A stretch of DNA of 43,169 nucleotides from an uncultured Clostridia bacterium (GTDB lineage Bacteria; Bacillota; Clostridia; Christensenellales; Aristaeellaceae): the NCBI GenBank assembly GCA_946543085.1, contig CAMNLM010000006.1:1-43169 (forward strand), written 5' to 3'. Position 1 is the stretch's first letter. Every line of letters starts with the position of its first letter. The translations under genes and the position numbers were made by a program. Shown piece after piece: positions 33,096 through 41,366 of the stretch. Below the pieces are notes generated by a model. It searched no databases and had not been told where the DNA came from. It saw only the letters and a list, made by a program, of their open reading frames with translations.

Positions 33096-33737
33096 TTATG
33101 CCAGCAGACGATAGCCCGTCTTATAGACGGTTTCAATCTGCGTGGCGCCCAGTTTCTTGCGCAGGCGCTGGATGTGCACATCCACGGTTCGCGTCAGTCC
33201 GTCGGACTGATAGCCCCAGGCTGTGCGCAGCAGCTCCTGCCGTGAGACAGCCGTGCCCGCCGAACGCATCAGCGCGCGCAGCAGCTCGAATTCCTGGGTG
33301 GTGAGGCTCAGTTCCTCGCCGTCGCGGGTCACCCTGCGGGCGCTGACGTCCATGCGCAGTCCGCCCAGGGCCAGCGTGTTGCCGCTGTACTTCACCAGGT
33401 CCGCCACAGCGTTGACCAGCTCTTCATCGCTGAAGGGGGTCATCAGCACGTCGCAGCAGGATTGGTACAGCGCGCGCAGATGGCGCACATTCGCCTCCTC
33501 GCCCGCGATAAACAGCACAGGAAGGCCCTTCTCCTCCAGGAGGCGCAGAAAGGCTCTGCTCTCACGCCAGGGCAAGCGCGCATTCAACAGCGTGGTCACA
33601 TGCCCGCAGCGGGCGAGCAGCTTCTCCCCGTCTGATACGCAGGTGGCAAGCGAACTGGTGTGTCCGGCCTGGCCGAGCACCTGGGACATCCACATACCCT
33701 GCACGGGGTCGGGCTCGAGGATCAACAAGTCTGCCAT
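33096..33737 (-). CDS. OmpR/PhoB-family response regulator with degenerate receiver
   Basis: 213 residues from the ATG at 33737 (AAGAGGTG upstream). The C-terminal DNA-binding domain is a normal OmpR/PhoB winged helix (LSLTTQEFELLRALMRSAG, VSRQELLRTAWGY, RTVDVHIQRLRKKLG, IETVYKTGYRLL). The receiver (1-115) keeps the fold but lacks the phosphorylation chemistry: the phospho-acceptor Asp is Asn52 (LLNARLPW), the conserved Lys is Thr100 (DVLMTPF), the switch Thr/Ser is Ala78 (LFIAGEE), and the acidic pocket reads LEPD. Such atypical regulators usually act without a kinase, and none is encoded nearby. A perfect inverted repeat lies in its promoter, and a membrane-anchored protein of unknown function is encoded just upstream. 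Confidence 0.9.
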   Translation of the reverse strand: MADLLILEPDPVQGMWMSQVLGQAGHTSSLATCVSDGEKLLARCGHVTTLLNARLPWRESRAFLRLLEEKGLPVLFIAGEEANVRHLRALYQSCCDVLMTPFSDEELVNAVADLVKYSGNTLALGGLRMDVSARRVTRDGEELSLTTQEFELLRALMRSAGTAVSRQELLRTAWGYQSDGLTRTVDVHIQRLRKKLGATQIETVYKTGYRLLA

Positions 33738-33755
33738 AAAATCACCTCTTGCCCT

Positions 33756-33783
33756 AGTATACAACAAAAATGAAGTTTTTGTT
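33756..33783 (-). promoter_or_regulatory. Response-regulator promoter with perfect inverted repeat
   Basis: A -10 TATACT (33761-33756) has no good -35. Instead AACAAAAA (33763-33770) and TTTTTGTT (33776-33783), five bases apart, form a perfect 8-bp inverted repeat in the spacer/-35 zone, where an activator or autoregulator could bind. The flanks to 33848 are AT-rich. Confidence 0.5.
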
Positions 33784-33848
33784 ACTCTTATTTCAAAATT
33801 TTTAATTAATATTTACATTTGTTTCGTATTTATGGCGAATATTTGTTC

Positions 33849-34490
33849 TCAATTGTCCGTTTCTGTAACATTTTCTTCCTGATTCATAAGCAAAAGCAGC
33901 AGACGAAGGGCGCGTCCGTCCTCCTCCCGGCGCACGCGGACGCCCACGTAGGGGTTCCCGGACACCCGGCAGTAAGGCGCGAGCCCCTCCACCGCGCTCA
34001 GGGGCACGCCATAGAGATGGCGCTCCTCAGTCTCCGGGATTCTGCGCCAGGCGCGTTCATAGTTCACAGCCTGGTCCTCCGGGACCGCGCTCAGATCCAG
34101 GATATCCTCCAGCGGAAGGAAAATTCCCTGGTCCGCATAGCTCTGGTAATTCTCCCTCGGCAGCACGAAGATGTCGCCCTCGCCAGCCGCCAGATGCGCC
34201 ATGAGGGCCATGGGGCCGTAGGTGTCATCCTGCATCACCTGCAAGCAGGTGATCTGCTTCTGATCCGGGAAGGACGCCGCGCGAATCTCCTCCAGCTTCG
34301 CGTCCAGGAGGTCTTCATCCACCATGCCGTAGACGAAGACTTCGAGCTTCTCGTTCTGGGGAATCTGCGGCTCCGTCACAGTGAAAAGCATGCTCGTTCC
34401 CGCCACGCAGAGAACCACCGCCAGCAGATACTTCCACCAGCTGTAAGTCCAGTGCTGCGCCAGCCGCTCACGGTTGATCGGTGTTTTCAA
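33849..34490 (-). CDS. Membrane-anchored protein of unknown function, single N-terminal helix
   Basis: 213 residues. A TTG at 34490, eight bases after GAGG, is the best start (MKTPINRERLAQHW); a GTG three codons upstream lies within the ribosome binding site itself. A short cytoplasmic N-terminus precedes one membrane helix (YLLAVVLCVAGTSMLFTV); the remaining 175 residues should be outside. I recognise no named family. Segments such as LEVFVYGMVDEDLL, LMAHLAAGEGDIFVLPRENYQSYADQGIFLPLEDIL resemble the lobe of a type 2 solute-binding protein, as if a binding-protein-like domain had been shortened and tethered. The next gene on the strand, 111 bp away, is the phosphorylation-dead response regulator. 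Confidence 0.7.
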   Translation of the reverse strand: MKTPINRERLAQHWTYSWWKYLLAVVLCVAGTSMLFTVTEPQIPQNEKLEVFVYGMVDEDLLDAKLEEIRAASFPDQKQITCLQVMQDDTYGPMALMAHLAAGEGDIFVLPRENYQSYADQGIFLPLEDILDLSAVPEDQAVNYERAWRRIPETEERHLYGVPLSAVEGLAPYCRVSGNPYVGVRVRREEDGRALRLLLLLMNQEENVTETDN

Positions 34491-34572
34491 TGGAATCACC
34501 TCGCGTATTCTCTCCAGCGATTATAGCGCATTCGCGAAGCGCGCGCAACTGCCGGCAGACAAAAAGCCGCCC

Positions 34573-34605
34573 AAAAAGCCCCCTCCCGCGCAGGCGGAAA
34601 GGGGC
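34573..34605 (-). terminator. Terminator of the sugar importer operon
   Basis: GCCCCCTCCCGC (34578-34589) pairs with GCGGAAAGGGGC (34594-34605), 12 bp with two G-U pairs on the transcript, loop 4 nt, followed on the minus strand by TTTTT (34577-34573). Confidence 0.9.
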
Positions 34606-34623
34606 AAAGGGCTTCGCGGTCGG

Positions 34624-35754
34624 TCAGTCGAGGTTCAGCAGGCTTTCCTCCGTCTTGGGATCAAACAGGTGCATGACCTTGCCGGGGAAGTTGAAGTAGA
34701 TCTTCTTGCCGTAAACCAGGTTGGCGCGCTGCTCGTCCGTCAGGTCGACCGTCGGATGGCGCAGGATCACCTGGTCGCCCGCGGCGGTGATGACGTGCAG
34801 GTGCAGCTCGCTGCCCATCATCTCGTTGACCATCACCTGCGCCTCGATGGCGTTTGTGCTGTCATCAAAGCGAATGGACGTGTGCTCGGGCCGCACGCCC
34901 AGCGTGACATCCATGGGCTGTATGTTTTTCTTCGCCAGGATCGCGCAGTGGCGGGCCTCCAGCGGCACCGTGATGCCCTGCACCTCCACCGCGTAGGCGT
35001 CGCCCTTGCGGGTCAGCTTGGCCTGGAGGAAGTTCATCTGCGGACTCCCGATGAAGCCGGCGACGAAGAGGTTGCGCGGCGTGTCAAAGACCTCCTGCGG
35101 CGTGCCGACCTGCTGGATGAAGCCGTCCTTCATGATGACGATGCGGTCGCCCAGGGTCATGGCCTCGGTCTGGTCGTGCGTGACATAGATGAAGGTCGTG
35201 TCGATGCGCTTGCGCAGCAGGATAATCTCGGCGCGCATCTGGTTGCGCAGCTTGGCGTCAAGGTTGGACAGCGGCTCGTCCATCAGGAACACCGCGGGCT
35301 CGCGCACGATGGCGCGGCCGATGGCGACGCGCTGGCGCTGGCCGCCGGAGAGCTGCTTCGGCTTGCGGGCCAGATACTCCGTGATGCCCAGGATTTCCGC
35401 CGCCTGAGTCACGCGCTTGTGAATCTCCTCGTTGTTCATCTTGCGCAGGCGCAGGGAGAAGGCGAGGTTCTCATAGACCGTGATGTGCGGGTAGAGGGCG
35501 TAGTTCTGGAAGACCATTGCGATGTCGCGGTCCTTCGGCTCCACGTCGTTCACCACGCGGTCGCCGATCTTCAGCGTGCCCGCGGAGATGTCCTCCAGAC
35601 CGGCAATCATCCGCAGCGTGGTCGATTTGCCGCAGCCGGAAGGCCCGACGAACACCACGAACTCCTTGTCCTTGATCTGAAGGTTGAAGTCGTGGACGGC
35701 CTTCACTTTATTGTCATAAATCTTTTCCACATGCTCAAGGGTTACACTTGCCAT
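34624..35754 (-). CDS. Carbohydrate ABC importer ATP-binding protein (MsmX/UgpC-type)
   Basis: 376 residues, the normal MsmX length. Walker A GPSGCGKST (37-45), Q-loop FQNYALYPH, signature LSGGQRQR (135-142), Walker B FLMDEP, D-loop SNLDAK and H-loop VTHDQTEAM are all intact. A TOBE/OB-like domain follows from about residue 240 (MNFLQAKLTRKGDAY ... VTLGVRPEHTSI). This type energises sugar importers and in Gram-positives often serves several permease pairs. Here it is the last gene of a complete importer operon (binding protein, MalF, MalG, ATPase), 46 bp after malG, so it probably serves this one at least. Confidence 0.93.
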   Translation of the reverse strand: MASVTLEHVEKIYDNKVKAVHDFNLQIKDKEFVVFVGPSGCGKSTTLRMIAGLEDISAGTLKIGDRVVNDVEPKDRDIAMVFQNYALYPHITVYENLAFSLRLRKMNNEEIHKRVTQAAEILGITEYLARKPKQLSGGQRQRVAIGRAIVREPAVFLMDEPLSNLDAKLRNQMRAEIILLRKRIDTTFIYVTHDQTEAMTLGDRIVIMKDGFIQQVGTPQEVFDTPRNLFVAGFIGSPQMNFLQAKLTRKGDAYAVEVQGITVPLEARHCAILAKKNIQPMDVTLGVRPEHTSIRFDDSTNAIEAQVMVNEMMGSELHLHVITAAGDQVILRHPTVDLTDEQRANLVYGKKIYFNFPGKVMHLFDPKTEESLLNLD

Positions 35755-35800
35755 TGTGTTGTCCTCCTTCTTCGTTCAAAACACAGGTCATGCCGGCGCA

Positions 35801-36748
35801 TCAGCCCTTCACCGCGCCGCCTGTCACGCCCTCGACATAGTACTTCTGCAAGCACATGAACAGGATGGTGATCGGCACGGCGACCAGGACGCCGCCCGCG
35901 CAGAAGCGGGTGAAGTAGCCCTGGTAATCGTTGACGTTGACCCAGCGGTACAGGCCCACGGCCACGTTGTAGTTCGGCTCGGAGCCGAAGGCGACGTAGG
36001 AGGCAAACACGTAGTCTCCCCATGGCGCCATGAAGGCCATTAGCACGGTATAGATCACGATGGGCTTGGCCAGCGGCATGATGATCTTCTTGAACACCTG
36101 GAAGCGGGTCGCGCCGTCGATGCGGGCGCTCTCGTCCAGAGACTTCGGGATGGTGTCAAAGTAACCCTTGGAGATGTAATAGCCCATGCCGGAGGAAGCG
36201 CAGTAGATCAGGATCAGGCCCGGGATGGCGCCGCTCTGCGTCAGGCCGAGCTGCTTGAGCAGGAAATACAGCGTGATCATGGTGAGGAAGCCCGGGAAAA
36301 GGCCCAGCACCAGCACGGTATTCATGATCAGCTTGCGCCCCTTGAAGCGCAGGCGGGAGAGCGCGTAGGAGACCGAGAGCACCATCACGGTCTGAATGGC
36401 CGCGCAGAAGATGGCAATGAACAGCGTGTTGCCGTACCAGCGGATGAAGTTGCTCTCCCCGCTGAGGAGCCACCTGTAGTTGTCCAGCGACCAGGTCTTG
36501 GGCAGCAGGTAGTTCACCATGCCGCCGGATTCCAGGGCGTAGGAGCGGAAGGACTGGAACACCAGGAACACAAACGGGGCCAGCCAGATGACGGACATCA
36601 GCACCAGGATCACGTAGATGGCGGTATTCACACGCCGCTCGTGCCCGGACTTGGAGCGGAGCTTCCGCTCGTCTTTCACTTCCCGGATAACGCCGGCTTT
36701 CTCGTCCACGACGATGTCGACTTCCGGTATCTGATTCTGCTTACTCAT
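35801..36748 (-). CDS. Sugar ABC permease, MalG/GanQ type
   Basis: 315 residues with about six membrane helices after a 40-residue cytoplasmic start (VDIVVDEKAGVIREVKDERK). The coupling loop reads SLDESARIDGATRFQVFKKIIMPLAKP (key core ESARIDGAT), the standard EAA motif of MalG-like permeases. It pairs with the MalF-type permease to form the channel of an oligosaccharide importer. Its ATG shares one base with the malF stop (TAATG at 36750-36746), so translation is coupled. Confidence 0.93.
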   Translation of the reverse strand: MSKQNQIPEVDIVVDEKAGVIREVKDERKLRSKSGHERRVNTAIYVILVLMSVIWLAPFVFLVFQSFRSYALESGGMVNYLLPKTWSLDNYRWLLSGESNFIRWYGNTLFIAIFCAAIQTVMVLSVSYALSRLRFKGRKLIMNTVLVLGLFPGFLTMITLYFLLKQLGLTQSGAIPGLILIYCASSGMGYYISKGYFDTIPKSLDESARIDGATRFQVFKKIIMPLAKPIVIYTVLMAFMAPWGDYVFASYVAFGSEPNYNVAVGLYRWVNVNDYQGYFTRFCAGGVLVAVPITILFMCLQKYYVEGVTGGAVKG

Positions 36749-38229
36749 TACTGGAAATCCTCCTCGTTCTTGACGGACGGTATCATGTTGTAGACCACCA
36801 GGTTGATCACGGCGGACACCACGAACACCAGGATGCCCATGACGGCGGCGAGCTTATAGTTCGTGTCCGTGACGGTCATCTTGTACAGCCAGGTGATCAG
36901 CAGGTCGGTGTAGCCTGCGTTGCCGCTCAGCTCCAGCGAGAGGGGGCGTCCTCCGCTGAGCAGGTAGATCACGTTGAAGTTATTGATGTTGCCCGTGAAC
37001 GACGACAGCAGGTAGGGTCCCGTGACGAACAGCATGTACGGCAGCGTGATCTTGCGGTACATCTGGAAAGCGTTCGCGCCGTCGATCCTTGCGCTCTCGT
37101 AGAGGTCGGCGGGGATATTCATCAGGATGCCGGTGGCGATCAGCATCAGGTACGGAATGCCGATCCACAGGTTAATCACGATGATGGTCACCCGCGCCCA
37201 GTGCGCGTTGGTCCAGAAGGGGATCGGCTGGGAGATCCAGCCCCACTTGAGGAGGTAGCTGTTGATCAGCCCGTCCGCCGCGAACATCTTCGAGACGTAC
37301 AGCAGGGACACGAACTGCGGGATGGCGATGGTCATCACGAGAATGGTGCGCCAGAGCTTCTTCAGCTTGATGCCCTTCTTGTTGATCATGATGGCGACCA
37401 GCATGCCCAGGAAGTAGTTCAGGAAGGTGGCGAAGAAGGCCCACACCAGCGTCCAGAACAGCACCTGCTTGAACGTATTGCCGTAGGAAGCCGTGTCGGA
37501 GGAGAGCAGCTGCCTGAAGTTGTCCCAGCCGACCCAGGTGAACAGTTTGCTCGGCGGCTGGTGGGTCGCGTCGAAGTTCGTGAAGGCCACCAGGATCATG
37601 AACAGGATCGGCAGGATGGTGAACACGAACACGCCCAGCGTCGGCAGGGCCAGCAGCGTCTTGTGGAACTGCTCGTCCGCCAGGGACTTCAGGTCGTCCT
37701 TCGTGCTCTTCAGCTTGTGGCCGCTCTTCAGGATCTGCTCCGAGATCTTGTTCTGCTTGATATTCATCCGCCACGTGTAGATGAACGCCAGCACAAAGAA
37801 CAGGGTCAGCACGCCGTAGAGCAGGATGAAGAAGGAGTTGTCGCCATAGACCGTGCGGCGGCCTTCCTTGTAAGTTTCGATCGTGCCGAGGGTGTTCAGC
37901 TTGGCCAGATACGCCACCCCGAAGTTGACCATGTACAAATTGAAAACGGTCTGAAAGAGGAAGAAGAGCAGTCCCCTGCCCCACTGGCCGCGCGCCGCGG
38001 AGCCAAAGCCCATCACGAGGTAGGACAGTTTCGTCTTCCAGTCGCCGTGGATGAAGGTCTGCACCAGGTCCGCGATGTTCAGGCCGAAGTTTTTGAACAG
38101 GCTTACCACCCCAAGGCCGAGCTTCTTACAGCCGCCGGCGATTTTGCCGGGAAGGCGGCGGAAAAAGTCGCCGATCTTCCAGGCGGTTTTGGCAGGCCCG
38201 CTCAGCTTCAGGAATTCGAGATCAGTCAT
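36748..38229 (-). CDS. Sugar ABC permease, MalF/GanP type
   Basis: 493 residues. The C-terminal 290 residues form the standard permease domain with coupling loop LYESARIDGANAFQMYRKITLP. Before it lies a long N-terminal part with an amphipathic start, two membrane helices (about 87-105 and 133-150) and a charged linker (IKQNKISEQILKSGHKLKSTKDD), an arrangement common in Firmicute maltodextrin/galactan-type MalF proteins. Partner of MalG; the substrate is an oligosaccharide, likely maltose-like, but not decidable here. Its gene follows the binding-protein gene after 147 bp that contain a hairpin. Confidence 0.93.
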   Translation of the reverse strand: MTDLEFLKLSGPAKTAWKIGDFFRRLPGKIAGGCKKLGLGVVSLFKNFGLNIADLVQTFIHGDWKTKLSYLVMGFGSAARGQWGRGLLFFLFQTVFNLYMVNFGVAYLAKLNTLGTIETYKEGRRTVYGDNSFFILLYGVLTLFFVLAFIYTWRMNIKQNKISEQILKSGHKLKSTKDDLKSLADEQFHKTLLALPTLGVFVFTILPILFMILVAFTNFDATHQPPSKLFTWVGWDNFRQLLSSDTASYGNTFKQVLFWTLVWAFFATFLNYFLGMLVAIMINKKGIKLKKLWRTILVMTIAIPQFVSLLYVSKMFAADGLINSYLLKWGWISQPIPFWTNAHWARVTIIVINLWIGIPYLMLIATGILMNIPADLYESARIDGANAFQMYRKITLPYMLFVTGPYLLSSFTGNINNFNVIYLLSGGRPLSLELSGNAGYTDLLITWLYKMTVTDTNYKLAAVMGILVFVVSAVINLVVYNMIPSVKNEEDFQ

Positions 38230-38303
38230 ATCCGAATTGCCTCCTTGCTATGCCTCTCTGTCATGGGATGCGTTGTGTGGTATTGTTGCCCATAAAACTG
38301 AAA

Positions 38304-38353
38304 GGGCGGAAAAAAGGAAGGGGAGGGTGAGAGGCAGACGCCCCCGCCCTCCC
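38304..38353 (-). promoter_or_regulatory. Intercistronic hairpin between sugar-binding protein and malF genes
   Basis: GGGAGGG (38321-38327) and CCCTCCC (38347-38353); read on the minus strand the stem is followed by a pyrimidine-rich stretch with CCTTTTTTCC. It is likely a partial terminator that keeps binding-protein mRNA in excess over permease mRNA. Confidence 0.65.
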
Positions 38354-38376
38354 GAAATGATAGGGTTCAGGTCTGA

Positions 38377-39579
38377 TTACTTGTTGGCGTAGGAGATCGC
38401 GGTATCCTGGAAGTTGGTCAGGACTTCCATCAGCTTGGCATCGTCGGCATCGTCCAGCTTGTCAGCCAGGATGTCGTCGCCCAGGCCGGTGGCCAGAGAC
38501 CAATACTCGGCGGGATACTGCCCCTGCGGCACGGTGTACTGCAGCTGATCCGCCAGGGCGGCCAGCGCGGGATTCTGCTGAATGGCCTCCAGCTTCTGCG
38601 CGTTCAGGTTGGAGGGACCCCACTGCCTCTCGTTGTAGCGGGCAATCTGGACTTCCTCAGAGGACAGGTAAGCGGCCAGCGCGTCGCAGGCAGCCAGCTT
38701 GTCGTCGTCCGTCTGGGGCTTCACGCCGAGCATCTTGAAGCCGCCGAAGCCGCCCATCTGGAAGCCGTCCACAGTGGGCAGCTTGCAGGCAGCATAGTTC
38801 TCGCCAAAGGCTTCCATGGCCGCGTTGGCGTCCCAGGTGCCGTCCACGATCGCGCCCACATTGGTCGCGGTGGAGAAGGAGGAGCCGTTGACGAAGGCGG
38901 GGCTCTGGGCCAGCTTGATCATGGCCTTCAGGGCCTTCACGCCGTTCTCGCTCGCGTAGTTGACATTGCAGCCGACCAGGTTGCCGTTGTCGTCCGTGTC
39001 ATAGGTCAGCTCGCAGCCCGCGCCGAAGAAGAACGCGGTCTGATACCAGCCGGAGTTGATCTCCATGTAGAAGTTCTTGCCGGCCTTCTCGCAGTCCGCC
39101 AGGATCGCTTCCAGGCTGGTGGGATCGGTCACAACGGACTTGTCATAATAGAGGAAGTAGCCGTTGTCGCTGGTCATGGGGTAGGCATACATCTTGCCGC
39201 CCAGGGTTACAGCGCCCACGGAGCCCGCATCGTTCTCAGCGGCCACGCGCTCGGCGTTGGAGGGCTCGACCTCTTCCAGGGCGCCGGCGGCTACGAGGCG
39301 GGCCAGCTGGTCCTGCGCGAAGACATACAGGTCAGCGCCGGCTTCCACGTCGGTGATCATATTGTTGGCGGCGTCGCCCTCGCCAACGGGCTCAACGGCG
39401 ACCGTCATGCCGGCATATTCCGGATGGGCAGCCTTGAAATCCTCAACGGCCTGCTTGGTGAAATCGACGACAGCCTCGGCCACCCAGATCTTCAGGTCGC
39501 CGGAGTAATCGGCTGACGCCACAGCCGTCATGGACAGCAGCATCGCAGCAGCAAGTACCAGAGCCAGGATTTTCTTCAT
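38377..39579 (-). CDS. Carbohydrate ABC transporter substrate-binding protein (MalE type)
   Basis: 400 residues; AAGGAGG lies upstream of the ATG. Signal peptide MKKILALVLAAAMLLSMTAVASA, then GDLKIWVAEAVVDFTKQAVEDFK, the opening of family-1 (maltose-type) binding proteins. Further features: ADLYVFAQDQLARLVAAGALEE, MYAYPMTSDNGYFLYYDKSVV, GTWDANAAMEAFGENYAACKLPTV and ACDALAAYLSSEEVQIARYNERQWGPS. No cysteine follows the signal peptide, so no lipid anchor is predicted although a Gram-positive importer normally uses one. First gene of the operon, under a perfect consensus promoter. Exact sugar unknown. Confidence 0.92.
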   Translation of the reverse strand: MKKILALVLAAAMLLSMTAVASADYSGDLKIWVAEAVVDFTKQAVEDFKAAHPEYAGMTVAVEPVGEGDAANNMITDVEAGADLYVFAQDQLARLVAAGALEEVEPSNAERVAAENDAGSVGAVTLGGKMYAYPMTSDNGYFLYYDKSVVTDPTSLEAILADCEKAGKNFYMEINSGWYQTAFFFGAGCELTYDTDDNGNLVGCNVNYASENGVKALKAMIKLAQSPAFVNGSSFSTATNVGAIVDGTWDANAAMEAFGENYAACKLPTVDGFQMGGFGGFKMLGVKPQTDDDKLAACDALAAYLSSEEVQIARYNERQWGPSNLNAQKLEAIQQNPALAALADQLQYTVPQGQYPAEYWSLATGLGDDILADKLDDADDAKLMEVLTNFQDTAISYANK

Positions 39580-39669
39580 AGTAAAAGCCTCCTTATTATT
39601 ATATCAGGAGCACGCACAGGCTCCATTCGGAAGACCGCATCTCATTTTTCACAGCCTTCTGTCGGGATG

Positions 39670-39698
39670 ATTATAGCATAACCAGTGTATCTTGTCAA
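39670..39698 (-). promoter_or_regulatory. Consensus promoter of the sugar importer operon
   Basis: On the minus strand, TTGACA (39698-39693), 17-bp spacer, TATAAT (39675-39670) with an extended TGC: a perfect sigma-A promoter, about 90 bp before the ATG. No clear catabolite-control site was seen next to it. Confidence 0.92.
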
Positions 39699-39806
39699 AG
39701 GATATTTCCAAAAAACACAGGCGGCAGGCAAATCCTGATACGCAGCTTTCAGGACATCCGCCCGCCGCAGCCATGACTCCTCGGCGCGAAGCGGCGATGG
39801 AACCAC

Positions 39807-39833
39807 GAAAAAACACCGCCTTGCGGCAGCGTT
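39807..39833 (-). terminator. Terminator of the greA-lysS operon
   Basis: Minus-strand stem AACGCTGCC-GCAA-GGCGGTGTT (39833-39812), nine pairs with a GCAA tetraloop, then a T run (39813-39808). Confidence 0.9.
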
Positions 39834-39851
39834 TTGCACAGCTTTGATCCA

Positions 39852-41336
39852 TCACATCGGCTTCATGGTCGGGAAGAGCAGGACGTCCCGGATGGTGGGG
39901 CTGTCCGTCAGCAGCATGACCATGCGGTCCAGACCGAAGCCCAGGCCGCCGGTCGGCGGCATGCCGTATTCCAGCGCGTTCACGAAGTCCTCGTCGATCT
40001 CCGCGTGCACGCCCTGGGCCTTGCGCTGTTCCACCTGCTCCTCGAAGCGGCGGCGCTGGTCGATCGGGTCGTTCAGCTCGGAGAAGGCGTTGCCCATCTC
40101 GTGGCCGGTGATGAAGAACTCGAAGCGCTCGGTCAGGCGGGGATCCTCCGGCTTGCGCTTGGCCAGCGGGCTGATCTCCACGGGATAATCGGTGATGAAG
40201 GTCGGCTGGATCAGCGTCGCTTCGACGTACTCGTCGAAGAGCGCAGCCAGGCAGTCGCCCTTGCGGGCGTCCTTCTCCACATGGATGTCCCGCTTTTCCA
40301 TCTCGGCGCGGGCTTCCTCGTCCGTCTGCCACTCGGTCCAGTCGACGCCGCAGGCCTCCTTCACAGCCTCCGCCATCGTCATGCGCTTCCAGGGCGCCTG
40401 CAGGTGGATCACCTGGCCCTGGTAGTTCACGTCCGCCGTGCCGAGGGCCTTGATCGCCACGAACTCATACATCTGCTCCACCATGTCCATCACGTCGTGG
40501 TAGTCGACCCACGCCTGGTAGGTCTCCACGGAGGTGAACTCGGGGTTGTGCGTCGCGTCCATGCCCTCGTTGCGGAAGATGCGGCCCACCTCGTATACCT
40601 TCTCAAAGCCGCCGACGATCAGCCGTTTGAGATAGAGCTCGGTCTCGATGCGGAGCAGCATGTCGATATCCAGCGCGTTGTGGTGGGTGCGGAAGGGCTT
40701 CGCGGCCGCGCCGATCTCCACCGTCTGCAGCACCGGGGTATCCACCTCCAGGAAGCCGCGGCCGTCCAGGAATTCGCGCACGGCGGAGATGATCTTCGAG
40801 CGCTTGATGAAGGTGTCCTTCACCTCGGGATTCACGATGGTATCCACATAGCGCTGGCGGTAGCGCAGGTCGGTGTCGGTGAGGCCGTGGAATTTCTCCG
40901 GCAGCACCTTCAGGGACTTGCACAGCAGGGTGACCTCCTCCGCGTGGATGGAGATTTCGCCGCTCTTGGTCTTGAAGACCTTGCCCTTTATGCCGATGAT
41001 ATCGCCGATGTCGTCCTGCTTGAAGGCGGCATAGGCCTCCTCCCCCACGTCGTCGCGGCGGACATAGACCTGGATCTCGCCCTGGCCGTCCAGCAGGTGG
41101 GCGAAGGAAGCCTTGCCCATGATGCGGCGGCTCATCATGCGGCCCGCCACGCAGACCGTCTGGTTCTCGAGGGCGTCAAAGTTCGACAGGATCTCCTGCG
41201 ACCGGTGGGACACCGGATAGTGGGTGATCAGATAGGGATTCTCGCCCGCGTCCAGCAGCCCCTGCAGCTTCTGGCGGCGGATGATTTCCTGCTCAGTCAG
41301 CGGCGGGGTGAGGGGGGTGATGGGATAATCGGCCAT
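39852..41336 (-). CDS. lysS: Lysyl-tRNA synthetase, class II
   Basis: 494 residues, the normal length. An N-terminal OB-fold anticodon-binding domain (VCVAGRMMSRRIMGKASFAHL, about 55-160) is followed by the class II catalytic core: FLEVDTPVLQ (motif 1 region), GRIFRNEGMDATHNPEFTSVE (motif 2, key FRNEGM), and GLGFGLDRMVMLLTDSPTIRDVLLFP (motif 3, key GLGFGLDR). It charges tRNA-Lys. The gene follows greA on the same strand after 30 bp, a pairing seen in many Firmicutes, and ends at a strong terminator. Confidence 0.97.
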   Translation of the reverse strand: MADYPITPLTPPLTEQEIIRRQKLQGLLDAGENPYLITHYPVSHRSQEILSNFDALENQTVCVAGRMMSRRIMGKASFAHLLDGQGEIQVYVRRDDVGEEAYAAFKQDDIGDIIGIKGKVFKTKSGEISIHAEEVTLLCKSLKVLPEKFHGLTDTDLRYRQRYVDTIVNPEVKDTFIKRSKIISAVREFLDGRGFLEVDTPVLQTVEIGAAAKPFRTHHNALDIDMLLRIETELYLKRLIVGGFEKVYEVGRIFRNEGMDATHNPEFTSVETYQAWVDYHDVMDMVEQMYEFVAIKALGTADVNYQGQVIHLQAPWKRMTMAEAVKEACGVDWTEWQTDEEARAEMEKRDIHVEKDARKGDCLAALFDEYVEATLIQPTFITDYPVEISPLAKRKPEDPRLTERFEFFITGHEMGNAFSELNDPIDQRRRFEEQVEQRKAQGVHAEIDEDFVNALEYGMPPTGGLGFGLDRMVMLLTDSPTIRDVLLFPTMKPM

Positions 41337-41366
41337 GGTGTCTGCTCCTTATTCTTCGAGTGGGTT

